This document shows, one piece after another, positions 6,069 to 14,085 of a DNA stretch of 16,214 nt. Position numbers and translations under genes: made by a program. Positions within the stretch are counted from its first letter, which is position 1. Each line of letters opens with the position of its first letter. The stretch comes from an uncultured Spirochaetia bacterium (lineage in GTDB: Bacteria > Spirochaetota > CALGPD01): positions 1 to 16,214 of the forward strand of contig CALGPD010000057.1 of the NCBI GenBank assembly GCA_937960625.1, read 5' to 3'. The notes beneath the pieces were generated by a model. That model made no database searches. It was given only the letters and a program-made list of their open reading frames with translations, and was not told where the DNA came from.

Positions 6069-8177
6069 TTATTGTACACGTCTACGTATCATAATAAAAT
6101 CACGTTTATTGATTTTAAAAAGCGTACCGTTATCTGTAATTGCATATACAAACAATGCATCAGATGTTGGGTTATGAGATATATTTGTGCCAAGATTCAC
6201 ACTCCATTGTGGAGCGCCTGATAGATTCATTTTCTTTAATTCATTTGAACCAACTCCTGCATATAAATCTCTTCCATGTACATTAAACTTAGGTTTGCCT
6301 TGAGTATCAACAAAACCGACTTCTTTTAATGTAGCAAGATTAACAATTTTAATTCCTCTGGCAGAAGGATAAAACGCTAATGCTCCATGCTGATACGGTG
6401 TTTCAACTAAACGGTTAACTTTAATATTAACCGGTATTTTACGTCCGTTTGATGCAGAAACTACAGCTAAACTACCATTATGTAAGTTGATAACTACTTT
6501 ATTTCCAAACTTAAGTACTTTACCTAATGTAGGCCTTGCGCTCAATTTTTGTTTCCAAACTTCTTCACCGTCTGAAACTTTTAATGCACGGATATATTCG
6601 CCTTCATCGGCTACATAAACATGTTTATTGTCTACAGCTACACCTGACCAAACATTCTCTCCTCCGATTTGTTTATGCCATATAGTTTTACCTGTTAAAC
6701 GGTTTATTTTATAAACACCGGCAGGAGTAGCAGAGTAAAGCATATTACCCATACCTGCAACTGTATTTTTCATAGCAAGTGGAGAACCTAATGATTTGGT
6801 AAATAATACTTTTCCGTCTGAGATACGGATTGCATATAGTTTTTGGTTCATAGCGCCGAAATAAACTACTCCTTGATAGAATAATGGAGTTGATCGGATT
6901 TCAGCGTTAATAGGAATTGTTTTAACTATGCTTCCGCCTGCATTCATATTAACAATGTAAAATTTCCTGTCTTTTCCGACAAAGAAAACTTTTCCTCTGT
7001 TTGTAAATAACTGAGTTGAACTTCCAATCCCTACATCAAATTTTGATGCAACTCTAGGCAGATTTTGTCTAACCCAAACAAAACGGGGAGCAACTCTAAC
7101 CGGCTGACGGTTTATAGTATTGGTCTGCTGATTAGCATTCTCATCAGATTTTGCTTGTAATTCAATTTCAGGAGCAAAATTTTCTTCTTCAGGAACAGTA
7201 TATTCCTTACTAAATGTTTCAAAGCCTTTTTTCTCAACTTTAACATTTAATTTTGCGCCTTTCTCATGATAACCTGAATATAATCCTTTAGAAGTTTTTC
7301 CGTTTACTGTTATAGCTGCATCAGGTTGCGAAACTGTAACTAATACTTGATCTGCTTGAGATGAAACATCCCTTTGCGGTAAATCTTCAAAAACTTTTTT
7401 ATCTTGAGTTGTGCTGTCAACTTTTTGTTTCTTTAAGATTTCTGTTGAAGATTTTACAATAATTTTTTCACGGATTTCCTGTTCAGTCTTAGCTTTCTCG
7501 ATGTCTTTGATTGAATTATCAATTTTTTTATTAATTTCTTCAACCTGTTTTTTCTCGAGATTAATTGTCTGATTTTGAGTAAGGTCAACACTTACTACTT
7601 TTTCAATTTTCTTTTTAGTTTCATCATTAGTGCTAACTTCAACTTTTGGAGCAACATTTACCTTGCCTTCTCTTACAGCAACTTTTGTGCTTTTGGTATC
7701 TTTATTATAAGAAACGTAAAATTGAGTACCGCGTACACCCGCCACTGCAGTCGGAGTACTTACACTAAAATCCTCTTTAGTTGTAAGTTTTTTAACATTC
7801 ATTAAAACTCCGCCGTTTTGAAGTTCGTTTTTGATACCTTTAGGCAGTAAAATTTTAATTTTTACTTTAGTTTTTTCTTGTAAACTTAAAGTAGAACCGG
7901 TACTAAACAATACCGTACATTTGCTGCTTGCAAAAGTCTCAATTGCCTCAGCTTTGGTAATTTCAATACCAGCTTTTAATTTCATCTGCTGTCCGTCTTT
8001 ATACATAACAGCTTTACCCGTAACACTCTTAATAAGCGCGCGTATTTTTTTTACCTTTGATACTTGTGTATCTCCGGTATCTGTCCCGCTATCTGTTTTT
8101 CCACCGCCTTTACACGCGAAAGAAAAAGTTAACATAAGGATAACAATAACTATTGAAAGTTTTTTAATTAAGTTCAT
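6069..8177 (-). CDS. FecR-domain / PEGA / PQQ-like beta-propeller lipoprotein
   Basis: A 702-residue predicted lipoprotein. MNLIKKLSIVIVILMLTFSF precedes AC22, followed by a flexible KGGGKTDSGTDTGDT tether. The lipobox S-F-A-C departs from the strict L-x-G/A-C rule, as spirochaete lipoproteins often do. A FecR domain covers about 45-175 (STPTAVAGVRGTQF at 140-153), a Lys/Glu-rich coiled linker about 208-250, and a PEGA domain about 277-342 (ITVNGKTSKGLYSGY, KVEKKGFETF). A PQQ-like propeller with less regular blades fills about 385-690. The order and spacing of domains match the downstream paralogue, but this copy is anchored by lipid instead of a membrane span. A GGGGG ribosome site lies 8 bases before the ATG. 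It may be a BamB-like scaffold or envelope sensor; no partner is known. Confidence 0.88.
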   Translation of the reverse strand: MNLIKKLSIVIVILMLTFSFACKGGGKTDSGTDTGDTQVSKVKKIRALIKSVTGKAVMYKDGQQMKLKAGIEITKAEAIETFASSKCTVLFSTGSTLSLQEKTKVKIKILLPKGIKNELQNGGVLMNVKKLTTKEDFSVSTPTAVAGVRGTQFYVSYNKDTKSTKVAVREGKVNVAPKVEVSTNDETKKKIEKVVSVDLTQNQTINLEKKQVEEINKKIDNSIKDIEKAKTEQEIREKIIVKSSTEILKKQKVDSTTQDKKVFEDLPQRDVSSQADQVLVTVSQPDAAITVNGKTSKGLYSGYHEKGAKLNVKVEKKGFETFSKEYTVPEEENFAPEIELQAKSDENANQQTNTINRQPVRVAPRFVWVRQNLPRVASKFDVGIGSSTQLFTNRGKVFFVGKDRKFYIVNMNAGGSIVKTIPINAEIRSTPLFYQGVVYFGAMNQKLYAIRISDGKVLFTKSLGSPLAMKNTVAGMGNMLYSATPAGVYKINRLTGKTIWHKQIGGENVWSGVAVDNKHVYVADEGEYIRALKVSDGEEVWKQKLSARPTLGKVLKFGNKVVINLHNGSLAVVSASNGRKIPVNIKVNRLVETPYQHGALAFYPSARGIKIVNLATLKEVGFVDTQGKPKFNVHGRDLYAGVGSNELKKMNLSGAPQWSVNLGTNISHNPTSDALFVYAITDNGTLFKINKRDFIMIRRRVQ

Positions 8178-8332
8178 TTAAGAATCCCCCAATCAATGGA
8201 TTTTTATTTTTTGCATTCATTATTTATTTACGATAGCCATAAATAAAGAGGCAAATTTTTATTAAAAATAATACTTTTGTATATATTTTTTATTATTTTT
8301 AGAAAAATTTCAAGAGAAAAAACTTTTTTATT

Positions 8333-9340
8333 CTAAAATAGCATATTAATAAAATCAATTCTGTCAAATTTGATTAAATCCTCTGCTTTTTCACCAATTC
8401 CGGCAAAAAAAACAGGAATATTAAGTTTATGTGAAATTGGCAGCACTATTCCGCCTTTGGCAGTCGAATCAAGCTTTGCAAGAATAATTCCGTCTACAGG
8501 TATTACTTCCTTAAACTCTTTAGCTTGTACAAATGCGTTATGTCCGGTATTAGCATCGAGTACGATTAAATTCTGCTTTTTACAATCCTGAATTTTTTTA
8601 TCTAAAATTTTATTTAACTTATCCAATTCCTGCATCAAATTGTTTCTATTATGAAAACGTCCGGCAGTATCAACAATTAATACATCCATTTTCCTTGCAA
8701 TAGCAGCATCAATTGCATCATAAAGCACTGCTCCGGGAGATGCTCCCTCGGTATGTTTTACAATCTGAACATCAATACTATAAGCCCACTTCGCAAGCTG
8801 TTTAGATGCTGCCGCACGGAATGTATCACACGCGGCAATCAATACGCGTTTACCCTGCTCCTTGAATAAATTTGCAAGTTTTCCAATTGATGTGGTTTTA
8901 CCTACTCCATTTACCCCAAACACAAATATTATGTTTATTTTATTATCACTTAATTCAAATTCTTTTTGAGGAATTGTATCAATTAATACCTGTTTGAATT
9001 TTCCGGTAAGATTTTCTTGATTTTCAATTGTATCTTCTTCGGTTTTTGATTTAAAGCTCTCCAAAATTTCGAGCGTTGTTTCGATTCCTACATCACCGGT
9101 AACGAGTATTTCTTCAATATCATCGTAAAAATCGTCCAACTCGTTACGTATACTTAATGAATTTAGTATTCTTTTACCTAAAGATTCTTTTGTCCGGTGT
9201 AAACCGTACTCAAATCCGGATTTTTTCTTTTTAGTTCTTCCAAAAGATTTAACCTTTTTTTTCTTATTTATAATTATAAGAGCTATGGCAACTGATAATA
9301 ATACAACAACAGCAATAATAACGTATAATATTGGGGACAA
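8333..9340 (-). CDS. ftsY: Signal recognition particle receptor FtsY
   Basis: FtsY is the SRP receptor GTPase: it docks ribosome-SRP complexes at the inner membrane and passes nascent membrane proteins to SecYEG. The 335-residue product has an N-terminal membrane span (residues 4-24) and a basic linker in place of the long acidic A domain of E. coli. The helical N domain follows (about 48-100, DDFYDDIEEILVTGDVG), then the G domain. All GTPase motifs are visible: GVNGVGKTTS (142-151), DTFRAAA (172-178), DTAGR (224-228), AKLD (288-291) and the closing loop GIGEKAEDL (314-322). The start chosen is TTG (9338-9340), six bases after AAGGAG. A longer in-frame start at 9400 would add 20 hydrophobic-aromatic residues and has no comparable ribosome site. 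It follows the PEGA lipoprotein gene by about 90 bases, probably in the prfB operon. Confidence 0.97.
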   Translation of the reverse strand: MSPILYVIIAVVVLLSVAIALIIINKKKKVKSFGRTKKKKSGFEYGLHRTKESLGKRILNSLSIRNELDDFYDDIEEILVTGDVGIETTLEILESFKSKTEEDTIENQENLTGKFKQVLIDTIPQKEFELSDNKINIIFVFGVNGVGKTTSIGKLANLFKEQGKRVLIAACDTFRAAASKQLAKWAYSIDVQIVKHTEGASPGAVLYDAIDAAIARKMDVLIVDTAGRFHNRNNLMQELDKLNKILDKKIQDCKKQNLIVLDANTGHNAFVQAKEFKEVIPVDGIILAKLDSTAKGGIVLPISHKLNIPVFFAGIGEKAEDLIKFDRIDFINMLF

Positions 9341-9352
9341 AACAATCTCCTT
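9341..9352 (-). promoter_or_regulatory. Ribosome binding site that sets the ftsY TTG start
   Basis: AAGGAG followed by ATTGTT and TTG on the minus strand. The 6-base gap is ideal and supports the shorter 335-residue FtsY. Confidence 0.75.
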
Positions 9353-9432
9353 AATATAATGGTGTGTGCAAAAAATAATTTTATAAGTAAAAAAAAACAA
9401 CTAATATAAATGTAGAAATGAAATTTACTGTA

Positions 9433-11484
9433 CTAGAATTTAATATTAAATCCAATTCCAAAATTACCCGTAACCGGATTCGTATATAATTCCGGGATTT
9501 TTTTCAAACCTATATCATCTTTATCTAATAGGTCTGATTCTAAATATTGAAACAATCCTGACAGTAATAATGAAATGCCTAAAGATACTCTGAAAAAATT
9601 ATTATGCCCAACATAAAGTCTATATAAACGGGATGATTTATTATATTCATAATTCCAATAATCCTGTTCAGACCCGCTTGTGGATGAAGCCTGAGAATAC
9701 GTTTCACTTACTTTATTATATTGATGATCCATTACAAGCTGGGTATAAATCATGCCGCCTAGCAAAGGCATACTGCCTAGAAAGAAAAAATTCTTCCAAA
9801 AATTATACCTGGCCATTAATTTTTCAGGAGATAATTCATCTTTATTTTTTTTCTTGAGTTTTACTTTAATAAAGTTTTTAATATTCGGAAATACTTCAAC
9901 GGAAATTCTACGGGTCTCATATCCCGGAGCCGAAACAGTAATCCGGTGATAACCCCGTTCAAGATTTTTTGCAACAGCAGGATTGCCTTTTAAAACATTC
10001 ATACCAACGCTTATCACAGCTTTTTTTGGTTCTGCTATAACTTTTAAACTAATATCACTTTCGTGTTTTTTCATGACAATATCAATTGAATACGTTCCTG
10101 TAGTTGGATTTATAAAGATATACCCTTTCTCGTTGAAATAACCTTTCTTTACAACTTCCAATAAATTAAACCCTACCGGCACTGCAGGAATAAATAATTC
10201 AGCATATTTCTGACCGCGTTCTGAATAATTAGTTCTACCAACATCTTTATTATTCATATACACAATTCCAGTTTCAACATTTGTACGCACAATTAGAGGG
10301 TTTGAACGTACTCTTGAGATTGAATTTATTATATCTTTACTGATATTCTTAATATACTTTTGAATTTCCAGCTCAAAACTCTGTAGTGAGATTGAATTCT
10401 TTATATTAAATAAAAAATTGGAATTATTTTTCTCATAGCCGACAACGTTTAAAATAATATTACCGGAATCCAACCTAAATTTACCCGTTATTATTAAATC
10501 CGCGTTCACTTTTGCAACTGAATTTCCTGCTAAGTTGGGGTCACTAAAATTGAAATTATTTATCGTTATTTCTTGGCTGTTAATTTCAAAACTAGCAGTC
10601 ATAGAAGTTTTTTCTTCAAAATCAAAAATATTTAATCCGATAAAATTTAATTTTTTATTCTTTTTTAAGTATTCCTTATTTAAAGCAATACTTTTTTTAA
10701 CAAAATATTCATCTGATAAAGAATTCGACTGGAATAAGGACAAATTCTCAAAACGGGATTCATAATTAAATGCATTATTGTTTTTTTTCTTACCACTCGC
10801 AAGCCCTCCCATTTTAAAAGCTCCTGTTTTAAGCGCTTTATTTAATGAGATAATTCTTGGGTCATTGTTAACGAGTTTTTCTTTATCTTCTTTGGAATAA
10901 GGTTTTCCGCTCTTCTCTGCTGCCTCTATCTTCTCGTTAATCTCTTTTTTTATTTCATTAATCTTTTCATTAATTTTATTAGCCGCATCAGATTCGGTAA
11001 ATTTCTTAACCAAAAACTCTCTATACTGTTTAACCTTTTCCTTTTCTTTTTTCTCCTGAATAATCTTCTGCTTTTTTTTATTCCTTTTTTGTAAATATTC
11101 TTTTGTCAGAAAACGGCCGGGGATATCCTGATTATTTAATATATCAAAAATAATGCCTGCGTTTTTTAAACTAGCTTTTTGTTTATTTATAAAATAATTC
11201 CGTATTGATAGAATATTGGAAATAATTCTTTCTTTTTCTTTAAACCTGATTTTCTTTATTTGTTTTAGATATTCTCTGAGATAAGGAATAATGGTTTTAC
11301 TTAAATAATTCAAATATTTTGTTCTGGATTCATTCTGAAACCTTGTAATCTGAACTTTAATTTTATTTTTAAATTTGGGCAAAGGAGGACGGTTCGCGAC
11401 TTTTGAACTGGTTTTCTTTCTGGTAAACCAACATCCTGTTAAAATTAAAGAACAAAATATTATTATTAAAACTTTTTTTATCAA
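9433..11484 (-). CDS. PEGA-domain lipoprotein with TolB_N/FlgO-like halves
   Basis: A 683-residue predicted lipoprotein: MIKKVLIIIFCSLILTGC, with a canonical L-T-G-C18 lipobox. Residues 42-75 (VQITRFQNESRTKYLNYL) resemble the start of TolB_N/FlgO-type domains. Residues 325-355 (VNADLIITGKFRLDSGNIILNVVGYE) resemble the second half of that fold. Between them lies a Lys/Glu-rich helical insertion of about 200 residues. Two PEGA-like domains follow at about 396-472 and 477-545 (LERGYHRITVSAPGYETRRISVEV). The C-terminal region has two hydrophobic segments (about 566-584 and 633-648) and ends in GNFGIGFNIKF, possibly a membrane-associated or strand-forming end. The start is 3 bases after the stop of the asnB-like gene, so the two are co-transcribed. 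No precise family is recognised; an envelope role is inferred. Confidence 0.8.
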   Translation of the reverse strand: MIKKVLIIIFCSLILTGCWFTRKKTSSKVANRPPLPKFKNKIKVQITRFQNESRTKYLNYLSKTIIPYLREYLKQIKKIRFKEKERIISNILSIRNYFINKQKASLKNAGIIFDILNNQDIPGRFLTKEYLQKRNKKKQKIIQEKKEKEKVKQYREFLVKKFTESDAANKINEKINEIKKEINEKIEAAEKSGKPYSKEDKEKLVNNDPRIISLNKALKTGAFKMGGLASGKKKNNNAFNYESRFENLSLFQSNSLSDEYFVKKSIALNKEYLKKNKKLNFIGLNIFDFEEKTSMTASFEINSQEITINNFNFSDPNLAGNSVAKVNADLIITGKFRLDSGNIILNVVGYEKNNSNFLFNIKNSISLQSFELEIQKYIKNISKDIINSISRVRSNPLIVRTNVETGIVYMNNKDVGRTNYSERGQKYAELFIPAVPVGFNLLEVVKKGYFNEKGYIFINPTTGTYSIDIVMKKHESDISLKVIAEPKKAVISVGMNVLKGNPAVAKNLERGYHRITVSAPGYETRRISVEVFPNIKNFIKVKLKKKNKDELSPEKLMARYNFWKNFFFLGSMPLLGGMIYTQLVMDHQYNKVSETYSQASSTSGSEQDYWNYEYNKSSRLYRLYVGHNNFFRVSLGISLLLSGLFQYLESDLLDKDDIGLKKIPELYTNPVTGNFGIGFNIKF

Positions 11485-11487
11485 AAT

Positions 11488-12750
11488 CTATGTCCTCAAT
11501 TTCTTTTTTCTTGCTGAAGGGAATAAAATGTTATTCAAAATTAACCGGTACCCCGGAGAATTTGGGTATAAATTTAAATTCGTTGGCTCCATCCCAACCA
11601 AATGCCTGTAGCATTCAGGGTCATGCCCTGCATAAAAAGTAAACTGCCCTTTGCCATAAGGGCCGTGAATATATTTTACTCTATTTTTATTTTTCGTTTT
11701 TCCAAGTATTGTAATTTTATCCTTTATCTTATCTCTATAAAAAGCCGTTGTCTGGCCTAAAAAACCTTTGATAGTATTAACGTGGTTTTGATTTAATATA
11801 GTAGGAATAACGTCTATTTTTGCGCTGAAATTAAATAAAGTAAATGTATCCGGGACAAAAACTATGCCTTCTTTCCTTATATCTATATCAATATCAGAAT
11901 ATTCATAGATATTCGGGTCAACGATTATCTTAAAATTAGTAAAAGCAAATGTGGCGCTATAATCAAGCTTATTATTATATCCAGGAGTAACCGGTGTACC
12001 GTCAATTTCCGGCGCTATTATATCAATGCCGTGCGTTGCAAGAGCTATATCAATTGTGTCCGTAGCGGAACACATTGCAAAGAGAAACCCGCCGTTCTTA
12101 ACATAGGTTTGAATTGTTTGAGCGACAGCCCTTTTATGTTCAGCAACGCTTTTATATCCAGCCAGCTTTGCGGCTTTTCTAAAAGCTATAACCCGTTTTA
12201 TATACCATGAAGCGTGCTTATATGATGAATAAAATTTACCATATTGGCCGGTAAAATCCTCATGATGCAAATGCAGCCAATCAAATTCGGACAACCTTCC
12301 GGCTAAAACCTGTTTATCCCAGATAACTTTATAAGGAATTTTTGCATAGGTTAACACTAAAGTAACAGCATCATCCCACGGGCCTTTATTCGGAGGTGAA
12401 TAAACAGCAATTTTTGGCGCTTTATTTAACTCAACTGAAAACATATTATTTTTTTCAATTATTTTATCAATACTCTGTTCATCCTCAACATTTATAATAC
12501 TGTATGACACGTTCATTAAAGCAAGCCGCTTGCGTAAAAATGACAAATCAGGCAAAATAAAACTGCCGCCACGATAGTTTAAAAGCCACTTTCCTTTGAC
12601 ACCGTTTGACAACGCGTAATAAACTACACCGTATGCTTTAAGATGATCTGTTTGAGTTTTATCCATATATATTAGTATTTTCTCAGAAGGAGAGGAATAT
12701 ATCTGAAAACAAAACAAAGACAAAAATATTATTGAAAAAAACTTTGTCAT
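11488..12750 (-). CDS. Exported 'asparagine synthetase B'-like protein, function unknown
   Basis: A 420-residue exported protein. The signal peptide MTKFFSIIFLSLFCFQIYSS is followed by KILIYMDKTQTDHLKAYG and LLNYRGGSFILPD. I recognise this as a conserved family that databases often label asparagine synthetase B, mostly from Bacteroidota. It has neither an N-terminal catalytic cysteine nor the ATP-pyrophosphatase loop of true AsnB, so the label is probably wrong. FLFAMCSATDTIDIALA (around residues 225-241) and FTFYAGHDPE near the end recall class-I glutamine-amidotransferase-like or ThuA-like Rossmann folds. LHLHHEDFTGQ is another conserved-looking motif. The start at 12750 is preferred over the ATG at 12765: GGAGG lies 8 bases upstream and the signal peptide then begins correctly. 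Its ATG overlaps the prfB stop (ATGA). Confidence 0.8.
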   Translation of the reverse strand: MTKFFSIIFLSLFCFQIYSSPSEKILIYMDKTQTDHLKAYGVVYYALSNGVKGKWLLNYRGGSFILPDLSFLRKRLALMNVSYSIINVEDEQSIDKIIEKNNMFSVELNKAPKIAVYSPPNKGPWDDAVTLVLTYAKIPYKVIWDKQVLAGRLSEFDWLHLHHEDFTGQYGKFYSSYKHASWYIKRVIAFRKAAKLAGYKSVAEHKRAVAQTIQTYVKNGGFLFAMCSATDTIDIALATHGIDIIAPEIDGTPVTPGYNNKLDYSATFAFTNFKIIVDPNIYEYSDIDIDIRKEGIVFVPDTFTLFNFSAKIDVIPTILNQNHVNTIKGFLGQTTAFYRDKIKDKITILGKTKNKNRVKYIHGPYGKGQFTFYAGHDPECYRHLVGMEPTNLNLYPNSPGYRLILNNILFPSARKKKLRT

Positions 12751-13845
12751 GCTTTCAACCTCCATTTTAAAAATTCTTCAATAAAACCGTCAATATCCCC
12801 ATCCATAACAGCTTGAACATTACCCACCTCATATTTTGTACGTAAATCCTTTATAAGTTTATAAGGTTGAAATGTATAACTTCTTATTTGAGAACCCCAC
12901 TCTATCCGCTTTTTTTCTTTTTCTGCCTGCTCTTTTTCTTTTTCCCGTTCCTGTAAATATAAATTATAAAGCCTTGCTCTCAATATCTTCATGGCAGACT
13001 CTTTATTTTGATGCTGGCTTCTTTGAGACTGGCTGGTAACAACGATGTCTGTAGGAATGTGTTTAATCCTAACAGCAGAATCTGTCTTATTAACGTGTTG
13101 CCCGCCTGCTCCCGACGCGCGGAAAGTATCGATACGTAAATCTTTGGGATTTATTTCAATATCTATATTATCATCGAGTTCAGGAAACGCAAAAACAGAC
13201 GCAAAAGAAGTATGCCGCCTTGAATTTGAATCAAACGGTGATATACGCACTAAACGGTGAACACCTATTTCACTTTGCAGATAACCATATGCATAGTCAC
13301 CGGAAATTTTTACGGTAACACTTTTAATTCCTGCTTCATCTCCGGGCATTTCCTCTATAAATTCAACCGAATATCCATGAGATTCTGACCAACGTAAATA
13401 CATCCTAAGCAGCATCTCAGCCCAATCACAAGCTTCTGTTCCGCCCGCTCCGGAGTTTATGCTTAAATAAGCGTTGGAAAAATCGTGTTCCCCGGAAAGC
13501 ATTAACTGAAGTTCAACTTTTTCAAATTTGGTTGTAAATTTTTCTAAACTTTTTATAGTATCCTGGAGTAATGCTTCATCTTTTTCTTCTTCTGCAAGAC
13601 TTATTAATTCCCTTAAATCCGTTATCTCATTTTTCAAAGCATCCCATTGCTCAATTTGTCTTTTCAGGTATTTTAATTCTTGAGTAACTCCGGCAGCTTT
13701 TTCGTTGTCATCCCAAAAACCCGGGCTGCTCATCAAACCTTCAAGTTCAATTACTTTATCTTTTTTACCTTCGATGTCAAAGCGACCTCCAGTGTTCGGA
13801 TATAGTACCGTATAACTTTTCAGCACTATCTGATATTTCTGACAT
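12747..13845 (-). CDS. prfB: Peptide chain release factor 2 (programmed +1 frameshift)
   Basis: RF2 recognises UGA and UAA stop codons and triggers peptide release. The gene begins at ATG 13843-13845, in a different frame from the main body. Twenty-two codons run to CTT, then in-frame TGA at 13777-13779. A +1 shift on CTT-TGA-C continues with DIEGKKDKVIELE, giving 365 residues, the same length as E. coli RF2. The stop-recognition SPF motif is at 202-204 and the catalytic GGQ at 247-249 (RASGAGGQHVNKTDSAVRI). The body alone can also be read from an internal ATG at 13826, but that would give an out-of-family N-terminus (MLKSYTVLYPNTGG). A strong promoter precedes the gene. Its stop overlaps the start of the asnB-like gene by four bases, so prfB heads the operon. 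Confidence 0.97.
13776..13791 (-). promoter_or_regulatory. prfB programmed +1 frameshift signal
   Basis: The minus strand reads TGGAGG TCG CTT TGA C. The GGAGG acts as an internal Shine-Dalgarno three bases before the slippery CTT, followed by the weak stop context TGAC, just as in E. coli prfB. When RF2 is scarce, ribosomes pause at UGA and shift +1, so RF2 level controls its own synthesis (established for this family). Confidence 0.93.
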
Positions 13846-13875
13846 ATTATAACCTTAACAATCTAATTTTTGTAA

Positions 13876-13905
13876 ATAATAACACATCTCAAGGCAAAAT
13901 GTCAA
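13876..13905 (-). promoter_or_regulatory. Sigma70-type promoter of the prfB operon
   Basis: A perfect TTGACA -35 (13900-13905) and TATTAT -10 (13876-13881) are separated by 18 bases; reading TTATTA as the -10 gives 17. The predicted transcript starts about 25 bases before the prfB ATG. Confidence 0.75.
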
Positions 13906-13939
13906 TTCATGTGTTTAAATTGAGCGCGAATTTTAAGTT

Positions 13940-13980
13940 ATAAAAATTATTTTCATCAATATTTCATTTCGTTGATGAAA
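13940..13980 (-). terminator. Likely terminator of the SH3b-like protein gene
   Basis: A perfect 9-bp stem, TTTCATCAA with TTGATGAAA (13951-13959 and 13972-13980), has a 12-base loop and is followed on the minus strand by ATAATTTTTATAA. It lies between the stop of the SH3b-like gene and the prfB promoter, about 105 bases after the stop. Confidence 0.5.
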
Positions 13981-14085
13981 AAAAAATATGTCGAAATAAC
14001 TTCACTTTTTCGCAATAACGAATAAAATCCGTTTTCCTTATAATAACACTCAATCAAATCGTAATAATTTAAACACGGTTTCTTT

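Noticed and set aside
7831..8181. A 116-residue + strand frame opposite the lipoprotein gene start
   Set aside because: It is the complement of the signal peptide and FecR domain; its hydrophobicity mirrors the AT-rich codons of the real gene.
8223..8246. Inverted TTTATTTA/TAAATAAA as an ftsY terminator
   Set aside because: The stem is all A/T with no following T run on the minus strand; it is not distinguishable from background.
9633..9949. Overlapping + strand frames inside the PEGA lipoprotein gene
   Set aside because: They are antisense shadows with no ribosome site or family resemblance.
13779..13845. prfB as a frameshifted pseudogene
   Set aside because: The TGA sits in the exact programmed-frameshift context (GGAGG, three bases, CTT TGA C) and the shifted product is full length with intact SPF and GGQ motifs.
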